64,000 nucleotides of DNA from Streptomyces lienomycini (GCF_027947595.1 NZ_CP116257.1:6694001-6758000); one strand, 5' to 3'; shown: positions 17,700 through 27,357, counted from the stretch's first letter. The notes: a model not told the origin generated them from the sequence alone. A program made the numbers and translations.

Positions 17700-18260
17700 G
17701 TGATCGGCACAGTCCGCACTCTCATGCGCGCCGACGGCCTGGACGTCTCCGTGGCCGCCATCGCCCGCGCCTGCGGAACCTCACGCAACTTCCTCTACGC
17801 GAACTGGAAGACCGTCTCCGCACTGCATCTGCGCGCGCTGACCGTCGAACTCGCGCAGACCTTCGTCGCCGCGAACCGCACCCACCCGAGCGACGGCACG
17901 GTCCAAGGCATCACCGAGCACTTGACGCAGGTCGTACGTCTCGTCCGGCGCCACCCGACCACGGCGGCCGTCGCCCGTAGCTCGCGCGCGGCGATGGCCA
18001 CGGCGCACACCGTGACCGAAGGACCTCTGGTGCGCGTCGCGACGGAGCACGTCGGCGATCTGCTGCACCCGCTCTCGCCGTGCGGCGGGATCCACGGCAA
18101 CCCGGTGCTGTACTCCCGGCCGTGGAAGATCCTGTGGATCGCCCGTCCCGCGGCCCTGTGCCCCGAGGCCGTCGGCGACCACGACTGGGAGGCCCAACTG
18201 GACGGGGGCTTCACTCACCTGCTGCACGACCTGCTCGCCCCGTGGGCCGCCCACGAGTGA
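17700..18260 (+). CDS. TetR-like transcriptional regulator (divergent)
   Basis: A 186-residue protein with a TetR-type N-terminal helix-turn-helix (DVSVAAIARACGTSRNFLYA, residues about 15-34) and an all-helical C-terminal region. The GTG at 17700 is the first usable start; the frame upstream has no start codon, and the first helix is short compared with normal TetR proteins, so the N-terminus may be trimmed or the start wrong. Ligand and targets unknown. Located in the accessory-looking patch beside the broken XRE gene. Confidence 0.6.
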   Translation: MIGTVRTLMRADGLDVSVAAIARACGTSRNFLYANWKTVSALHLRALTVELAQTFVAANRTHPSDGTVQGITEHLTQVVRLVRRHPTTAAVARSSRAAMATAHTVTEGPLVRVATEHVGDLLHPLSPCGGIHGNPVLYSRPWKILWIARPAALCPEAVGDHDWEAQLDGGFTHLLHDLLAPWAAHE

Positions 18261-18429
18261 GCCCGCGCGGGATGCACAGCCCGCGCCCGGACCGAGCACA
18301 GCCGGTGCCGACGGAGCACGGCACCGCCGTGACGGAGAGCGACGACGGCTGCGCCCCCTCCGCCGGCACGACGGCCGTCCACCGGCCAAATCCCGCGGAC
18401 GCGGGCTGACTCACGGCACATCCGCCCCC

Positions 18430-18461
18430 GTGGCCCCCCGCCTCCCACGGCCGGGGGCCAC
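18430..18461 (+). terminator. Hairpin downstream of the TetR-like gene
   Basis: GTGGCCCCC (18430-18438) pairs with GGGGGCCAC (18453-18461). It lies in the 300-nt spacer before the nuclease gene, which otherwise shows nothing recognisable. Confidence 0.4.
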
Positions 18462-18560
18462 CGTCACGCAATCGACACTCTCCGTACACCCCACCTCCCA
18501 CATGTCCATGTCACGCTCGTCCTACAACTCCATTCCACACGCGTAGATCGGACACCCCAC

Positions 18561-19388
18561 ATGCTCGCGATACGCACCCGGCGCCGGAAGGCGGCGGCCC
18601 TCGCCACGGCCGCCGTACTCGCCGGCCTCGCCGCCCCCTCACTGACGGCGACCCCGGCAACGGCGACGACGGCGACCACGACGAACACGACGAACACGGA
18701 CTACGACGCGACGTACTACAAGGACGCGATCGGCAAGACGGGCACGAGCCTCAAGTCCTCGCTGCACACGATCATCAGCGACCAGACGAAGCTCTCGTAC
18801 TCGGCGGTCTGGGACGCGCTCAAGTCCACCGACGAGGACCCGGCCGACAGCGGCAACGTGATCCTGCTCTACTCGGGCGTCTCCCGCAGCAAGTCACTCA
18901 ACGGCGGCGACACCGGCGACTGGAACCGCGAGCACACATGGGCCAAGTCCCACGGCGACTTCGGCACCGCGACCGGCCCCGGCACGGACCTGCACCACCT
19001 GCGTCCGTCGGACGTCCGGGTCAACAGCGTGCGCGGCAACAAGGACTTCGACAACGGGGGCAGCGCCGTCGACGACGGCGGCGGCAGCCTCACCGACTCC
19101 GACTCCTTCGAACCCCGCGACGCCGTCAAGGGCGACGTGGCCCGCATGATCTTCTACATGGCGGTCCGCTACGAGGGCGGCGACGGATTCGCCGACCTGG
19201 AGGTCAACGGCCAGGTCGGCAACGGCAGCAACCCGTACATCGGCAAGCTCTCCGTGCTGAAGGCGTGGAGCGACGAGGACCCGCCGGACGCCTTCGAGGA
19301 GCACCGCAACCAGGTCATCTACGACGACTACCAGCACAACCGCAACCCGTTCGTCGACCACCCGGAGTGGGTGGAGTCGATCTGGTAG
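18561..19388 (+). CDS. Secreted endonuclease I-family nuclease
   Basis: A 275-residue protein with a signal peptide (KAAALATAAVLAGLAAPSL, cleavage near ATA) and a Thr-rich linker (TTATTTNTTNT). The catalytic core shows DWNREHTWAKSHG and DLHHLRPSDVRVNSVRGNKD, the ExxHxxP-like and HLRPSD motifs of the beta-beta-alpha-metal endonuclease I family, and ends YDDYQHNRNPFVDHPEWVES, a typical terminal block. It probably degrades extracellular DNA or RNA for nutrient recovery. Confidence 0.9.
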   Translation: MLAIRTRRRKAAALATAAVLAGLAAPSLTATPATATTATTTNTTNTDYDATYYKDAIGKTGTSLKSSLHTIISDQTKLSYSAVWDALKSTDEDPADSGNVILLYSGVSRSKSLNGGDTGDWNREHTWAKSHGDFGTATGPGTDLHHLRPSDVRVNSVRGNKDFDNGGSAVDDGGGSLTDSDSFEPRDAVKGDVARMIFYMAVRYEGGDGFADLEVNGQVGNGSNPYIGKLSVLKAWSDEDPPDAFEEHRNQVIYDDYQHNRNPFVDHPEWVESIW

Positions 19389-19402
19389 ACGGGCCCACGG
19401 CG

Positions 19403-21622
19403 TCACCCGGTCGCGGGCGGCGCCGTGCGGACCTCGGTGTACCAGGCGCGGGCCGCGACGGTCTCGGGGTGGTCCTCGCCCAGGACCTCGGCCCGCCCCT
19501 CGGCCACCTCGCGCGCGCTCTCGGCGGCCTGCTCCCGCTTGCCCTGGGCGTACTGGGCCCGGCTGAGCTGGATCAGCACCCCGAGGACCAGCGGATGGCC
19601 GTCCCCGTACCCGGCCCGCTGCCCGGCGAGCACCCGGCCGAAGAGCTCCTCGGCCTCCGCGCCCCGGCCGGAGCGCAGCAGCCCCCGCGCCAGCGCGTCG
19701 CGCGCCCACACGGTCACCAGGTGGTCGGGGCCGAGGCGGCGTTCGCAGTCCCCCGCCAGCTCCTCGGCCGCCGCCGTGTAGCCGTCGAACTCGTCCAGCG
19801 CGAGGCGCAGTTCCAGCATCTCGCAGCGGGTCTTGAGGGTGGCGACGTGGTCCTCGCCGAGCACGTGGCGGCGGCCGTCCAGGACGGTTTCCAGCAGCGT
19901 ACGGGCTTGCGTCAGGTCGCCGAGGCGGTGCAGCACCCGTTGCAGTTCGTAGGCGGCGTCCAGGGTGCGCGCGTCATGGGGGCCGAGGGTGCGCAGCGCG
20001 TCCCGGTGGACCGGCCGCAGCAGTTCGGCGGCTTCGGCGTACCGGCCGAGGCGGAACAGGACGGGGCCCTGGCCGGAGCGGGCCTCGATGGTCGCCGGGT
20101 GCTCGTCCCCCAGGTGCTCGGCGGCCGTCCGCGCGGCGGTGGCGGCCAGGGCCAGCGCGGCGGTCCAGTCCCCCGCCTCGTACACCAGCCGCGCGAGCCG
20201 GACCGCGATCCGCGCCGTCTCCTGCGTCACCGGGCCGTGGCGGTGGACCCGGTGCAGCAGGCCGGTCGCGTGCGGGGCCAGGAGCCGCACCTGGGAACGG
20301 GCCCGTGCCGACGCGGCGCCCTCCTGCGGCAGTGCCGCCCGCAGCAGTCGGCCCGCCGCGTCCGCCAGGAGTTCGCGCTCCGTGTCGGGCACGCCCGCGG
20401 CGACGCTGTCCAGCAGGACCCCGTGGGCCTTCACGCAGCGGTGCCCGTCCGTCTCGACCATGTCGATCAGCGAGTGGTCGAGAAGCGCCCGCAGGGCCGG
20501 TTCGACGCGGGCGGCGGTCAGCGGCGGGTCGAGGTGTTCGAGGCCGGCCCCGCCCTGTGCCGCCGGCATCAGCAGCGCCAGCGGTACGGGGTCCGCCGCC
20601 CAGCAGGACAGCAGCCGCAGCAGGGTCGTCGCCTCCGGCAGGCCGCCCTGCGCCAGGCTGTCCAGCGACAGCTGCCACGTACGGCCCACGAGGTGGCGGG
20701 ACTGTCCGCCGCCGGTCGCCGACGCCCCCCGGTCGACCAGGGCCGTCGACTCCTCGGTCAGCTTGCGGTCGTACTCGTCCATCGACCACGATTCCAGCAG
20801 TTGGTGGGCCAGATGCGCCCCGGCCAGGGTCAGAGCCAGGGGGAGGCAGCCCAGGCGCCGGGCGACCTTCCGCGCGGACTCCCGCGTGCCCGCGTCCGGG
20901 GCCAGGTCCCGCAGCACCAGGGTCGCGTCCTCCAGCGGGAGCACACCGAGCCGGTGGCTGCTCGCCCCCGGGACGCGCCACAGCGGGGAGGTCGCGTGGC
21001 GGGTGGTCACCAGCACCGTCCCCGCGGGGCTCGGGCGCAGCCAGGCGCCTTCCTCCAGGATGCCGGGGTCGTCGGCGTTGTCGAGGACCAGCAGCCAGGG
21101 CTGCGCCGAGTGGTTCAGATGGTGCCAGACCAGGTCGGCCGCGGCGCGCTGGCCGCCGGCCGCGGCGACGAGTTCGCTGTCGGTGGCACCGCGGTCGCCG
21201 GCGACGGCGAGCATGCCGGCCCGCAGCGACACCCGTTCGGAGGCGTTGACCCACAGGCCGACGCGGCCGTGGTCCCGTACGGCCTCGTTGAACAGGGACT
21301 GGGCGACGGCCGTCTTGCCGCAGCCGCCCATTCCGTGCAGGACCTGGATGTCGCCGCCCGGTCCGGCCACGGCGGCCCGGAGGCTGCGCATGAGGTCGGT
21401 GCGGTCGCGCAGGACGCCGGGCGCGCGGCCGACCAGGGGCATGCGGACGGAGTCGGGAGCGGTGGCCCGGGGTTCGGCGGGGCCCGCCCCCGGGGGCCCG
21501 AACAGAGGGGCCGAGCCCGGGGCGTAGTGGTGGACGTGTTCCTCGATGTACTGGTCGCCACCGGTCTGGTAGATCCGGGCGCTGCCCGAGGCGCGGCCCT
21601 CCATGGGCGCCGGGGTGCTCAT
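19403..21622 (-). CDS. STAND/NB-ARC ATPase with TPR repeats
   Basis: A 739-residue signal-transduction ATPase. Residues 11-26 are ASGSARIYQTGGDQYI, followed by a His-rich stretch (EEHVHHY). The NTPase domain has Walker A GMGGCGKT (about 97-104), Walker B WLLVLDNADD, sensor TVLVTTRH and the GLPL-like GCLPLAL. A winged-helix region (LLRLLSCWAADPVPLALL) is followed by a C-terminal array of TPR-like units with the LGEDHPxT pattern (HLGDEHPATIEARSGQG, LGPHDARTLDAAYELQRVL, LGEDHVATLKTR, LGPDHLVTVWARDALARGLL). It starts ATGA-coupled to the small upstream gene, which ends in nearly the same motif as residues 11-26. Such proteins are NLR-like sensors that oligomerise. The trigger is unknown. Confidence 0.9.
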   Translation of the reverse strand: MSTPAPMEGRASGSARIYQTGGDQYIEEHVHHYAPGSAPLFGPPGAGPAEPRATAPDSVRMPLVGRAPGVLRDRTDLMRSLRAAVAGPGGDIQVLHGMGGCGKTAVAQSLFNEAVRDHGRVGLWVNASERVSLRAGMLAVAGDRGATDSELVAAAGGQRAAADLVWHHLNHSAQPWLLVLDNADDPGILEEGAWLRPSPAGTVLVTTRHATSPLWRVPGASSHRLGVLPLEDATLVLRDLAPDAGTRESARKVARRLGCLPLALTLAGAHLAHQLLESWSMDEYDRKLTEESTALVDRGASATGGGQSRHLVGRTWQLSLDSLAQGGLPEATTLLRLLSCWAADPVPLALLMPAAQGGAGLEHLDPPLTAARVEPALRALLDHSLIDMVETDGHRCVKAHGVLLDSVAAGVPDTERELLADAAGRLLRAALPQEGAASARARSQVRLLAPHATGLLHRVHRHGPVTQETARIAVRLARLVYEAGDWTAALALAATAARTAAEHLGDEHPATIEARSGQGPVLFRLGRYAEAAELLRPVHRDALRTLGPHDARTLDAAYELQRVLHRLGDLTQARTLLETVLDGRRHVLGEDHVATLKTRCEMLELRLALDEFDGYTAAAEELAGDCERRLGPDHLVTVWARDALARGLLRSGRGAEAEELFGRVLAGQRAGYGDGHPLVLGVLIQLSRAQYAQGKREQAAESAREVAEGRAEVLGEDHPETVAARAWYTEVRTAPPATG

Positions 21623-21679
21623 CGTTCGGTGATGTGCTGGTCGCGCCCGGCCTGGTAGATCCGAGCGCTGCCCGACGCG
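21545..21679 (-). repeat. Direct repeat across a gene junction encoding the shared ARIYQxGxDQxI motif
   Basis: Two 49-nt blocks, 21545-21593 and 21631-21679, are nearly identical in DNA and translate in the same register to ASGSARIYQTGGDQYI (start of the STAND ATPase) and ASGSARIYQAGRDQHI (end of the small protein): 13 of 16 residues match. The gene overlap lies between them. Confidence 0.85.
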
Positions 21680-22038
21680 TGGGCCCGCAGCTCGACGCGG
21701 GGCGCGTCCGGCTGCTCCGGCAGCGACGGGGCCAACCCGTCCAGCAGTGCGCGCAGTTCGTCGGCGACGTCCGGTCGGGCGAGGAGCAGGCGTCGTACGC
21801 GTCCCTGCCATTCGGCGGTCAGCTCGGCCTCGGCGTCGGCGTCACCCGCCCGGCGGGCGAGGAGCAGCTCCTCGCGGCCCGCCTCCAGTTCCTCGCCGAC
21901 GCCCTCGGCCCGGGCGGGCTGGAAGCGGCGCCACAGGGCGACCACACCGTCCCTCGCCGATTCCCAGGCGTTCGTGACCATCAGCGTGACGACGGTCGTG
22001 CCTGCCGTCCCCGCGAGTGCTGCGATCTCCGGATCCAC
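21619..22038 (-). CDS. Small protein paired with the STAND ATPase (possible membrane-active effector)
   Basis: A 139-residue protein. The N-terminus (MDPEIAALAGTAGTTVVTLM through AWESARDGVVALWRR) is a hydrophobic then amphipathic helix; the middle is charged and helical with Glu/Arg repeats; after a Pro-rich turn (APSLPEQPDAP) comes the terminal motif ASGSARIYQAGRDQHI (121-136), matched at the start of the next gene. The layout of helical domain, linker and short C-terminal motif shared with an adjacent NLR is that described for bacterial NLR-associated amyloid signalling (BASS) partners with Bell-type domains. That assignment is an inference. First gene of the two-gene operon. Confidence 0.75.
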   Translation of the reverse strand: MDPEIAALAGTAGTTVVTLMVTNAWESARDGVVALWRRFQPARAEGVGEELEAGREELLLARRAGDADAEAELTAEWQGRVRRLLLARPDVADELRALLDGLAPSLPEQPDAPRVELRAHASGSARIYQAGRDQHITER

Positions 22039-22100
22039 GGTTCCCCCCCCTACGGCCGGCTCCCGATCCTAGGGCTCCGGGCGGCTCGCGGCACAGGGTT

Positions 22101-23789
22101 TCATTCCGTGTGCGTCGGCGCGAACATCCGCAGCACGGCGGGGAGTACGACGACGGCCGGGCCCGGTGTCGTCAGGGCCTTCGCGAGGTCCTGTTCCAGG
22201 GTGTCGGGGCCGGTGCGGACGCCGGGCACGCCGAAGGACTCGGCCAGGGCGACGAAGTCGGGGCCGGGCAGGTCCGTCGCCGTGGGCTGCCCGAAGGCGT
22301 CGGTCATGTACTCGCGCAGGATGCCGTAGCCGCCGTCGTCGACGATGAGCCAGGTGACGTTCAGGTCGTACTGGCGGGCGGTGGCGAGTTCGGCGACGGA
22401 GTACAGCGCGCCGCCGTCGCCCGAGACCGCCAGCACCGGGTGGGTGGGGTCGGCCGCCGCGGCGCCGAGGGCCGCCGGGAGGGCGTAGCCGAGGCCGCCG
22501 GCGCCCTGGGCGGAGTGCATGGTGTTCGGGGCCTTGGGGTCGAAGGCCGACCACGCCCAGTAGGCCAGGATGGTCATGTCCCAGAAGGAGGGGGCGCGGG
22601 GCGGAAGGGCCTTGCGGACTGCGGCCAGGACGTCCTGTTCCAGGGTGAGTTCCTGGGCGGCGACGCGTGCGCGGACCTTGTCCAGGACCTCGCGTACGCG
22701 TTCCGGGGCGGTCGGGTCGGTGCGCCGCTCCTCCACCGTCTCCAGCAGGGCCTGGAGGGCGAGGCGGGCGTCGGCGTGGATACCGAGGGCCGGGTGGTTG
22801 GACTCCAGCTTGCCGAGGTCGGCCTCGATCTGGATCACCCGGCCGCGGGGCTCGAACGTGTGGTAGTTCGAGGAGAGTTCGCCGAGTCCGGAGCCGACCA
22901 CGAGGAGGACGTCGGCGTCCTCCAGGAAGTCCGTCGTGTGGCGGTCCTCCAGCCAGGACTGGAGGGAGAGGGGGTGCGTCCAGGGGAAGGCGCCCTTGCC
23001 GCCGAAGGTGGTGACGACGGGGGCCTGGAGCCGCTCGGCCAGCTGCCGCAGCTTCTTCGACGCGTCCGCGCGGACCACCCCGCCGCCCGCGACGACCACC
23101 GGGCGTTCGGCGTGTGCGAGCAGGTCGGCCGCCACCGCCGTCAGTTCGGGGCGCGGGGGCAGCTCCTCGGGGAGGGTGTCGCCGCCCGTCACGACGGGGA
23201 TCAGCGTCTCGGCCCGGAGGACGTCCTGGGGGATCTCCACCCACACCGGGCCGTGCGGGACGGTCAGCGCCGACGTCCACGCCTCGGCGATCGCGGACGG
23301 GATCTGGGACTGGGTGCGGGCGGTGTGGACGGACTTGACCACGCCCCGGAAGGAGGCGGCCTGGTCGGGGAGTTCGTGCAGGTAGCCGTGGCGGCCGCCG
23401 CCGAGGCCCGCCGCGGGGACCTGGCCGGCGATCGCCAGGACGGGGGCGGAGGCGGCCCGCGCCTCCTGGAGTGCGGGCAGGGCGGTGAGCGCGCCGGGGC
23501 CGGTCGACAGCAGCAGCGGGGCCGCCTCGCCGGTGACGCGGCCGTAGGCGTCCGCCGCGAAACCGGCGTTGTTCTCCACCCGCAGGCCGATGTAGCGCAG
23601 GTCGGAGCGGCGCAGCGCGTCGAACAGGCCGAGGGTGTGCTGGCCGGGCAGGCCGAAGACGGTGGTCGCGCCGAGCCCGGCCAGGGTCTCCACGACCAGG
23701 TCCGAGCCGGTGCGGCCGCCGGGAGGGTGCAGCGCGGCCTCCGTCTGGGAGGCGGTCGGACGGAGCACGAGGTCGTGGTCGTGGGTCAC
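22101..23789 (-). CDS. Thiamine diphosphate-dependent enzyme (acetolactate synthase-like)
   Basis: A 562-residue enzyme with the three ThDP-enzyme domains: PYR domain with the catalytic Glu in [20 protein letters not shown], central domain ([20 protein letters not shown]), and PP domain with [20 protein letters not shown] through VDDGGYGIL. The GDG-x(24-27)-N motif is changed at the end: the usual Asn of the magnesium site is replaced in VDDGGYG, though a compensating Asp-Asp is present. The GTG start overlaps the agmatinase stop (GTGA), so expression is coupled. The link with agmatinase suggests processing of a keto acid from guanidino or amine catabolism. It is unlikely to be the housekeeping IlvB. 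Confidence 0.85.
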   Translation of the reverse strand: MTHDHDLVLRPTASQTEAALHPPGGRTGSDLVVETLAGLGATTVFGLPGQHTLGLFDALRRSDLRYIGLRVENNAGFAADAYGRVTGEAAPLLLSTGPGALTALPALQEARAASAPVLAIAGQVPAAGLGGGRHGYLHELPDQAASFRGVVKSVHTARTQSQIPSAIAEAWTSALTVPHGPVWVEIPQDVLRAETLIPVVTGGDTLPEELPPRPELTAVAADLLAHAERPVVVAGGGVVRADASKKLRQLAERLQAPVVTTFGGKGAFPWTHPLSLQSWLEDRHTTDFLEDADVLLVVGSGLGELSSNYHTFEPRGRVIQIEADLGKLESNHPALGIHADARLALQALLETVEERRTDPTAPERVREVLDKVRARVAAQELTLEQDVLAAVRKALPPRAPSFWDMTILAYWAWSAFDPKAPNTMHSAQGAGGLGYALPAALGAAAADPTHPVLAVSGDGGALYSVAELATARQYDLNVTWLIVDDGGYGILREYMTDAFGQPTATDLPGPDFVALAESFGVPGVRTGPDTLEQDLAKALTTPGPAVVVLPAVLRMFAPTHTE

Positions 23790-24754
23790 TGTGAACGGGC
23801 CTCGGCGATCTGGCGGGACATGAGGGTGGTCAGTTCGTACGCGGTGTGGGAGGCCGCGACCGAGGTGATCTCCGCGTGGTCGTACGCGGGCGCCACCTCG
23901 ACGACGTCCGCCGACACCAGGTTGCAGGATGCCAGGCCGCGCAGGATCTCCAGCAGTTCGCGGGAGGTCATGCCGCCCGCCTCGGGGGTGCCGGTGCCGG
24001 GGGCGTGGGCGGGGTCGAGGCAGTCGATGTCGATGGAGACGTACAGGGGGCGGTCCCCGATGCGCTGCCTCAGCTGGTCGGCGACCTCGTCGGCGCCGCG
24101 GCGGTAGACGTCCGCCGACGTCACGATGCCGAAGCCCATCCGCTCGTCGTCGGTGAGGTCCTTCTTGCCGTACAGGGGGCCGCGGGTGCCGACGTGGGAG
24201 AGGGCGGAGGTGTCGAGGACGCCCTCCTCGACGGCGCGGCGGAACGGGGTGCCGTGCGTGTACTCGGCGCCGAAGTAGGTGTCCCAGGTGTCCAGGTGGG
24301 CGTCGAAGTGGAGCAGGGCGACCGGGCCGTGCTTCCGGGCGACCGAGCGCAGCAGCGGCAGGGCGATGGTGTGGTCGCCGCCCAGCGTCATCAGGCGGGC
24401 GCCGGTACCGAGGAGGTCGTCGGCGGCGGCCTCGATCGTCTCGACGGCCTCGTGGATGTTGAAGGGGTTCACGGCGATGTCGCCGCCGTCCGCGACCTGG
24501 GCGAGGGCGAAGGGCGAGGCGTCCTGCGCCGGGTTGTAGGGGCGCAGGAGGCGGGAGGCCTCCCGGATGGCGTTGCCGCCGAAGCGGGCGCCGGGCCGGT
24601 ACGAGACGCCGGAGTCGAACGGCACCCCCACGACGGCGACGTCGGCGGTGCCGACCTCGTCGAGCCGGGGCAGCCGGGCGAAGGTCGCGGGTCCGGCGTA
24701 GCGCGGGATCCGGGAGGAGTCGACGGGACCTCGGGGCGTCTCGTTGCTGCTCAT
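23786..24754 (-). CDS. speB: Agmatinase / ureohydrolase family
   Basis: A 322-residue binuclear manganese ureohydrolase. Metal-binding motifs are complete: [24 protein letters not shown], and [20 protein letters not shown]. It is likely to release urea from agmatine or a related guanidino compound (guanidinobutyrate and similar are alternatives). A ThDP enzyme gene follows with overlapping stop and start, an arrangement that suggests a joint catabolic step. Divergent from the conserved gene at 25005. Confidence 0.9.
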   Translation of the reverse strand: MSSNETPRGPVDSSRIPRYAGPATFARLPRLDEVGTADVAVVGVPFDSGVSYRPGARFGGNAIREASRLLRPYNPAQDASPFALAQVADGGDIAVNPFNIHEAVETIEAAADDLLGTGARLMTLGGDHTIALPLLRSVARKHGPVALLHFDAHLDTWDTYFGAEYTHGTPFRRAVEEGVLDTSALSHVGTRGPLYGKKDLTDDERMGFGIVTSADVYRRGADEVADQLRQRIGDRPLYVSIDIDCLDPAHAPGTGTPEAGGMTSRELLEILRGLASCNLVSADVVEVAPAYDHAEITSVAASHTAYELTTLMSRQIAEARSQ

Positions 24755-25004
24755 GCACTGCCTTCCTTCTTACGCTTCGTCGCGTATGTGCTGCTGCTGT
24801 CCGACTGTACTGGCGGGCGGGGCAGCCGGTCGCCGCAGACTAGAGGGCCGAAATGAGCCTGCGACATGTACGTTCCGTCCATAAGGGCCCTCGGGGCTGG
24901 AGGAAACGGCCATCGGGCCGGGGCCGGCCGCTCCCGGTCGTGACCCGCGTCCCAGCGGGCGGCATGCCGGAGACGGACACAGGCGGCTGCTACACAATGG
25001 AGCC

Positions 25005-25793
25005 ATGCCGATACCCGGGACACCCAGCCGCGCCGAACTCGCCGAGCACCTCGTCACCACGCGTATCGCGGGCGACGTCGCCACGCCCCGCGAGAACAAC
25101 CTCTCCCACTACCGGAAGCTGGCCAACGGCGACCGGGGCTTCTGGCTCGGTCTGGAGCTGGGCGACCGCTGGAGCGACGAGCAGGACGTGCTCGCGGTGA
25201 TGGCGGAGCGCGTCGGTGTCAACGACGACCCCGAGCACCGGTACGGCCAGGACACCATCGATCCCGAGCTGACCGTCTCCGCGCTGGAGCGGATGGCGGG
25301 ACGGCTGCGCAAGGCGGCGGACGGCGGGCAGCGGGTGCTGTTCGCGACCGGCCACCCGGGCGGGCTGCTCGACGTGCACCGCGCCACGGCCGCCGCGCTG
25401 CGCGCCGCGGGCTGCGAGATCGTCGTGATCCCGGAGGGCCTGACCACGGAGGAGGGGTACGTCCAGCAGTTCGCGGACGTCTCGGTCCTCGAGCACGGGG
25501 CGTCGCTGTGGCACACCCACTCGGGCGAGCCGATGAAGGCGATCCTGACCGGTCTGGAGCGCGAGGGCCGTCCGCTGCCCGACCTGGTGGTCGCCGACCA
25601 CGGCTGGGCCGGTTACGCCGCCCAGCACGGCGTGGACTCCGTCGGCTACGCGGACTGCAACGACCCGGCCCTCTTCCTCGCCGAGTCCGAGGGCACCCTC
25701 CAGGTGGCGGTGCCGCTGGACGACCACGTGGTCAGCCCGCGCCACTACGACCCGATGACGGCGTATCTGCTGACGGAGGCGGGACTGCGGTGA
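25005..25793 (+). CDS. Conserved actinobacterial protein, putative phosphatase
   Basis: A 262-residue soluble protein beginning MPIPGTPSRAELAEHLVTTR. Notable segments are ATPRENNLSHYRKLANGD, VLFATGHPGGLLDVHRA, SLWHTHSGEPMKAIL, LVVADHGWAGYAAQHGVDSV and YADCNDPALFLAESEG. The conserved His, Asp and Asn residues suggest a hydrolase or metal site. Proteins like this are often labelled phosphatase in Streptomyces, but I do not recognise a defined family, so the label is tentative. Confidence 0.7.
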   Translation: MPIPGTPSRAELAEHLVTTRIAGDVATPRENNLSHYRKLANGDRGFWLGLELGDRWSDEQDVLAVMAERVGVNDDPEHRYGQDTIDPELTVSALERMAGRLRKAADGGQRVLFATGHPGGLLDVHRATAAALRAAGCEIVVIPEGLTTEEGYVQQFADVSVLEHGASLWHTHSGEPMKAILTGLEREGRPLPDLVVADHGWAGYAAQHGVDSVGYADCNDPALFLAESEGTLQVAVPLDDHVVSPRHYDPMTAYLLTEAGLR

Positions 25794-25882
25794 TCACCCG
25801 CGCCCGGCGGGCCGGCACCGGGGTGTCTTAGGGGTGTCCGAGGGGTGTCCAGCCCCTCCCGGGCCGAACAAAGTTCTGGCCC

Positions 25883-26497
25883 ATGAACGGTCTCTACGCA
25901 TTTAAACCCTGGTACACGGAGCAGTTGTCCGGTGTTCGTGCCGCGCTCGTACGCCGTGAGGTGTCACCCGACACGCTCACGGCGGCGGGTGTGGTCTGCG
26001 CTGCGGGCGCCGCGGGGGCGCTCGCCACGCTGCCCGCACCCTGGGCCTGTCTGCCCGTCGCCCTGCTGCTCGCCGCCCGTCTCGCGTTCGCCAATCTCGA
26101 CGGCGCGCTCGCCCGCGACACCGGGCGGACCACACGGCGCGGCTCCGTCCTCAACGAACTCGGCGACCGGTGCGCCGATCTGGTGGTGCTCGCCGGGTTC
26201 CTGGCGCTGGCCCCGCTGTGGCTGGTGGCGCTCACCGGCCTGGCCGCCACCCTCCCCTCCTGGGTCTCGCTCGCGGGGTCGGCCGCCGGGGCGGAGCGCC
26301 TCAACGGCGGTCCCGTCGGCAAGACCGAGCGCTGCCTGCTGACCGTCGTCGCGGCGGCCACGGGCTGGGCGGTGCCCGTGCTGGCGGTGATCGCTGCCGG
26401 GTCCGCGCTCACCGCCGTGCTGCGGCTCGGCCGGCTCTGGCAGGCCCTCGGCGGCGCCACCACCGTCGGCGCGAGAACCTCGGGGGGCCACCGATGA
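25883..26497 (+). CDS. CDP-alcohol phosphatidyltransferase family protein, atypical signature
   Basis: A 204-residue integral membrane protein, first gene of a three-gene operon. The family signature DxxDGxxAR(x8)GxxxDxxxD appears as ANLDGALARDTGRTTRRG then SVLNELGD: DG, AR, G and the last Asp are kept, but the first Asp is Ala and the third is Asn. These Asp residues bind metal and catalyse head-group transfer in the family, so activity may be altered. The gene product is expected to join an alcohol to CDP-diacylglycerol. The stop overlaps the next ATG (ATGA). Confidence 0.8.
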   Translation: MNGLYAFKPWYTEQLSGVRAALVRREVSPDTLTAAGVVCAAGAAGALATLPAPWACLPVALLLAARLAFANLDGALARDTGRTTRRGSVLNELGDRCADLVVLAGFLALAPLWLVALTGLAATLPSWVSLAGSAAGAERLNGGPVGKTERCLLTVVAAATGWAVPVLAVIAAGSALTAVLRLGRLWQALGGATTVGARTSGGHR

Positions 26498-27357
26498 GCG
26501 CCGTACTCATCACCGAGGAGGCCGTCGGCCGGGCCCTGCCGCTCGTCGCGGGCGCCCTCGGAGTCAGCGGTGCGGCGGTCGCCGTACTGCCGTCGAAGGT
26601 GCGGATGCGCACCGAACTGCGCAAACGCTGGCGCAGTTGGGCCGTCGCCGCCCCGGTCTTCCAGGGGGCGCTGTTCTTCGGCGCGGGCGGCGCCTTCGCC
26701 CTCGCGGCGGCGCTCGGCGTGATCGCGGTGAGCGAGTACGTGCGGATCGCCGGGCTGCCCCGGGCCGAGCACCTGGTCCTGGTCGCCGCGTCGGTGGTGC
26801 TGCCGGGCCTCGCCTGGCGGGCGCCCGAGCTGCTCGACGTACGGTCCGCCGCGCTGCTGCTCGTCGGCGCCGCGCTGCCCTCGCTGCTCACCGGCGACCA
26901 CGCGTCCGGATTCACCCGCACCGCGCGCACACTCGTGGCGCTGGTGTGGATTCCCGTCTCCCTGACGGGACTCGTGGTGCTCGGCGACACCGCTGTCGCC
27001 GTCGGCCTCGGCGTGGCCTTCGGCGACGTCGGGGCGTGGTGCGGAGGCATGGCGTTGGGGCGGCGCGGCCCGCTCGCCCGGCCGCTGTCCCCGCTCTCCC
27101 CCAGCAAGACCTGGGCGGGGGTGCTCGGCACCGCCGCCGTGACCGCGGCCGTGCTGGCCGTGATCGGCGCGTTCTCGGTGCTGCTCTGGCTCGCGATCCT
27201 GGCCGGCTGCGTGCTCGGCGACCTGCTCGAGTCCATGGTCAAGCGCGAGGCCGGGGTGAAGGACGCGGGCACCTGGCTGCCCGGCTTCGGCGGGCTCCTC
27301 GACCGTATCGACTCCCTCGTCCTCGCTCTTCTCCTCACCATGGTGGTGGCCTCGTGA
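26494..27357 (+). CDS. Phosphatidate cytidylyltransferase (CdsA-like)
   Basis: A 287-residue multi-pass membrane protein with the CTP_transf_1 signature near the C-terminus: ESMVKREAGVKDAGTWLPGF followed by GGLLDRIDS. It follows the E. coli CdsA pattern (SMFKREAGIKDxG...PGHGGILDRIDS) except that the His of PGHGG is Phe. It would make the CDP-diacylglycerol used by the upstream phosphatidyltransferase. Start and stop overlap both neighbours (ATGA and GTGA), so the three proteins are made together. Confidence 0.85.
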   Translation: MSAVLITEEAVGRALPLVAGALGVSGAAVAVLPSKVRMRTELRKRWRSWAVAAPVFQGALFFGAGGAFALAAALGVIAVSEYVRIAGLPRAEHLVLVAASVVLPGLAWRAPELLDVRSAALLLVGAALPSLLTGDHASGFTRTARTLVALVWIPVSLTGLVVLGDTAVAVGLGVAFGDVGAWCGGMALGRRGPLARPLSPLSPSKTWAGVLGTAAVTAAVLAVIGAFSVLLWLAILAGCVLGDLLESMVKREAGVKDAGTWLPGFGGLLDRIDSLVLALLLTMVVAS

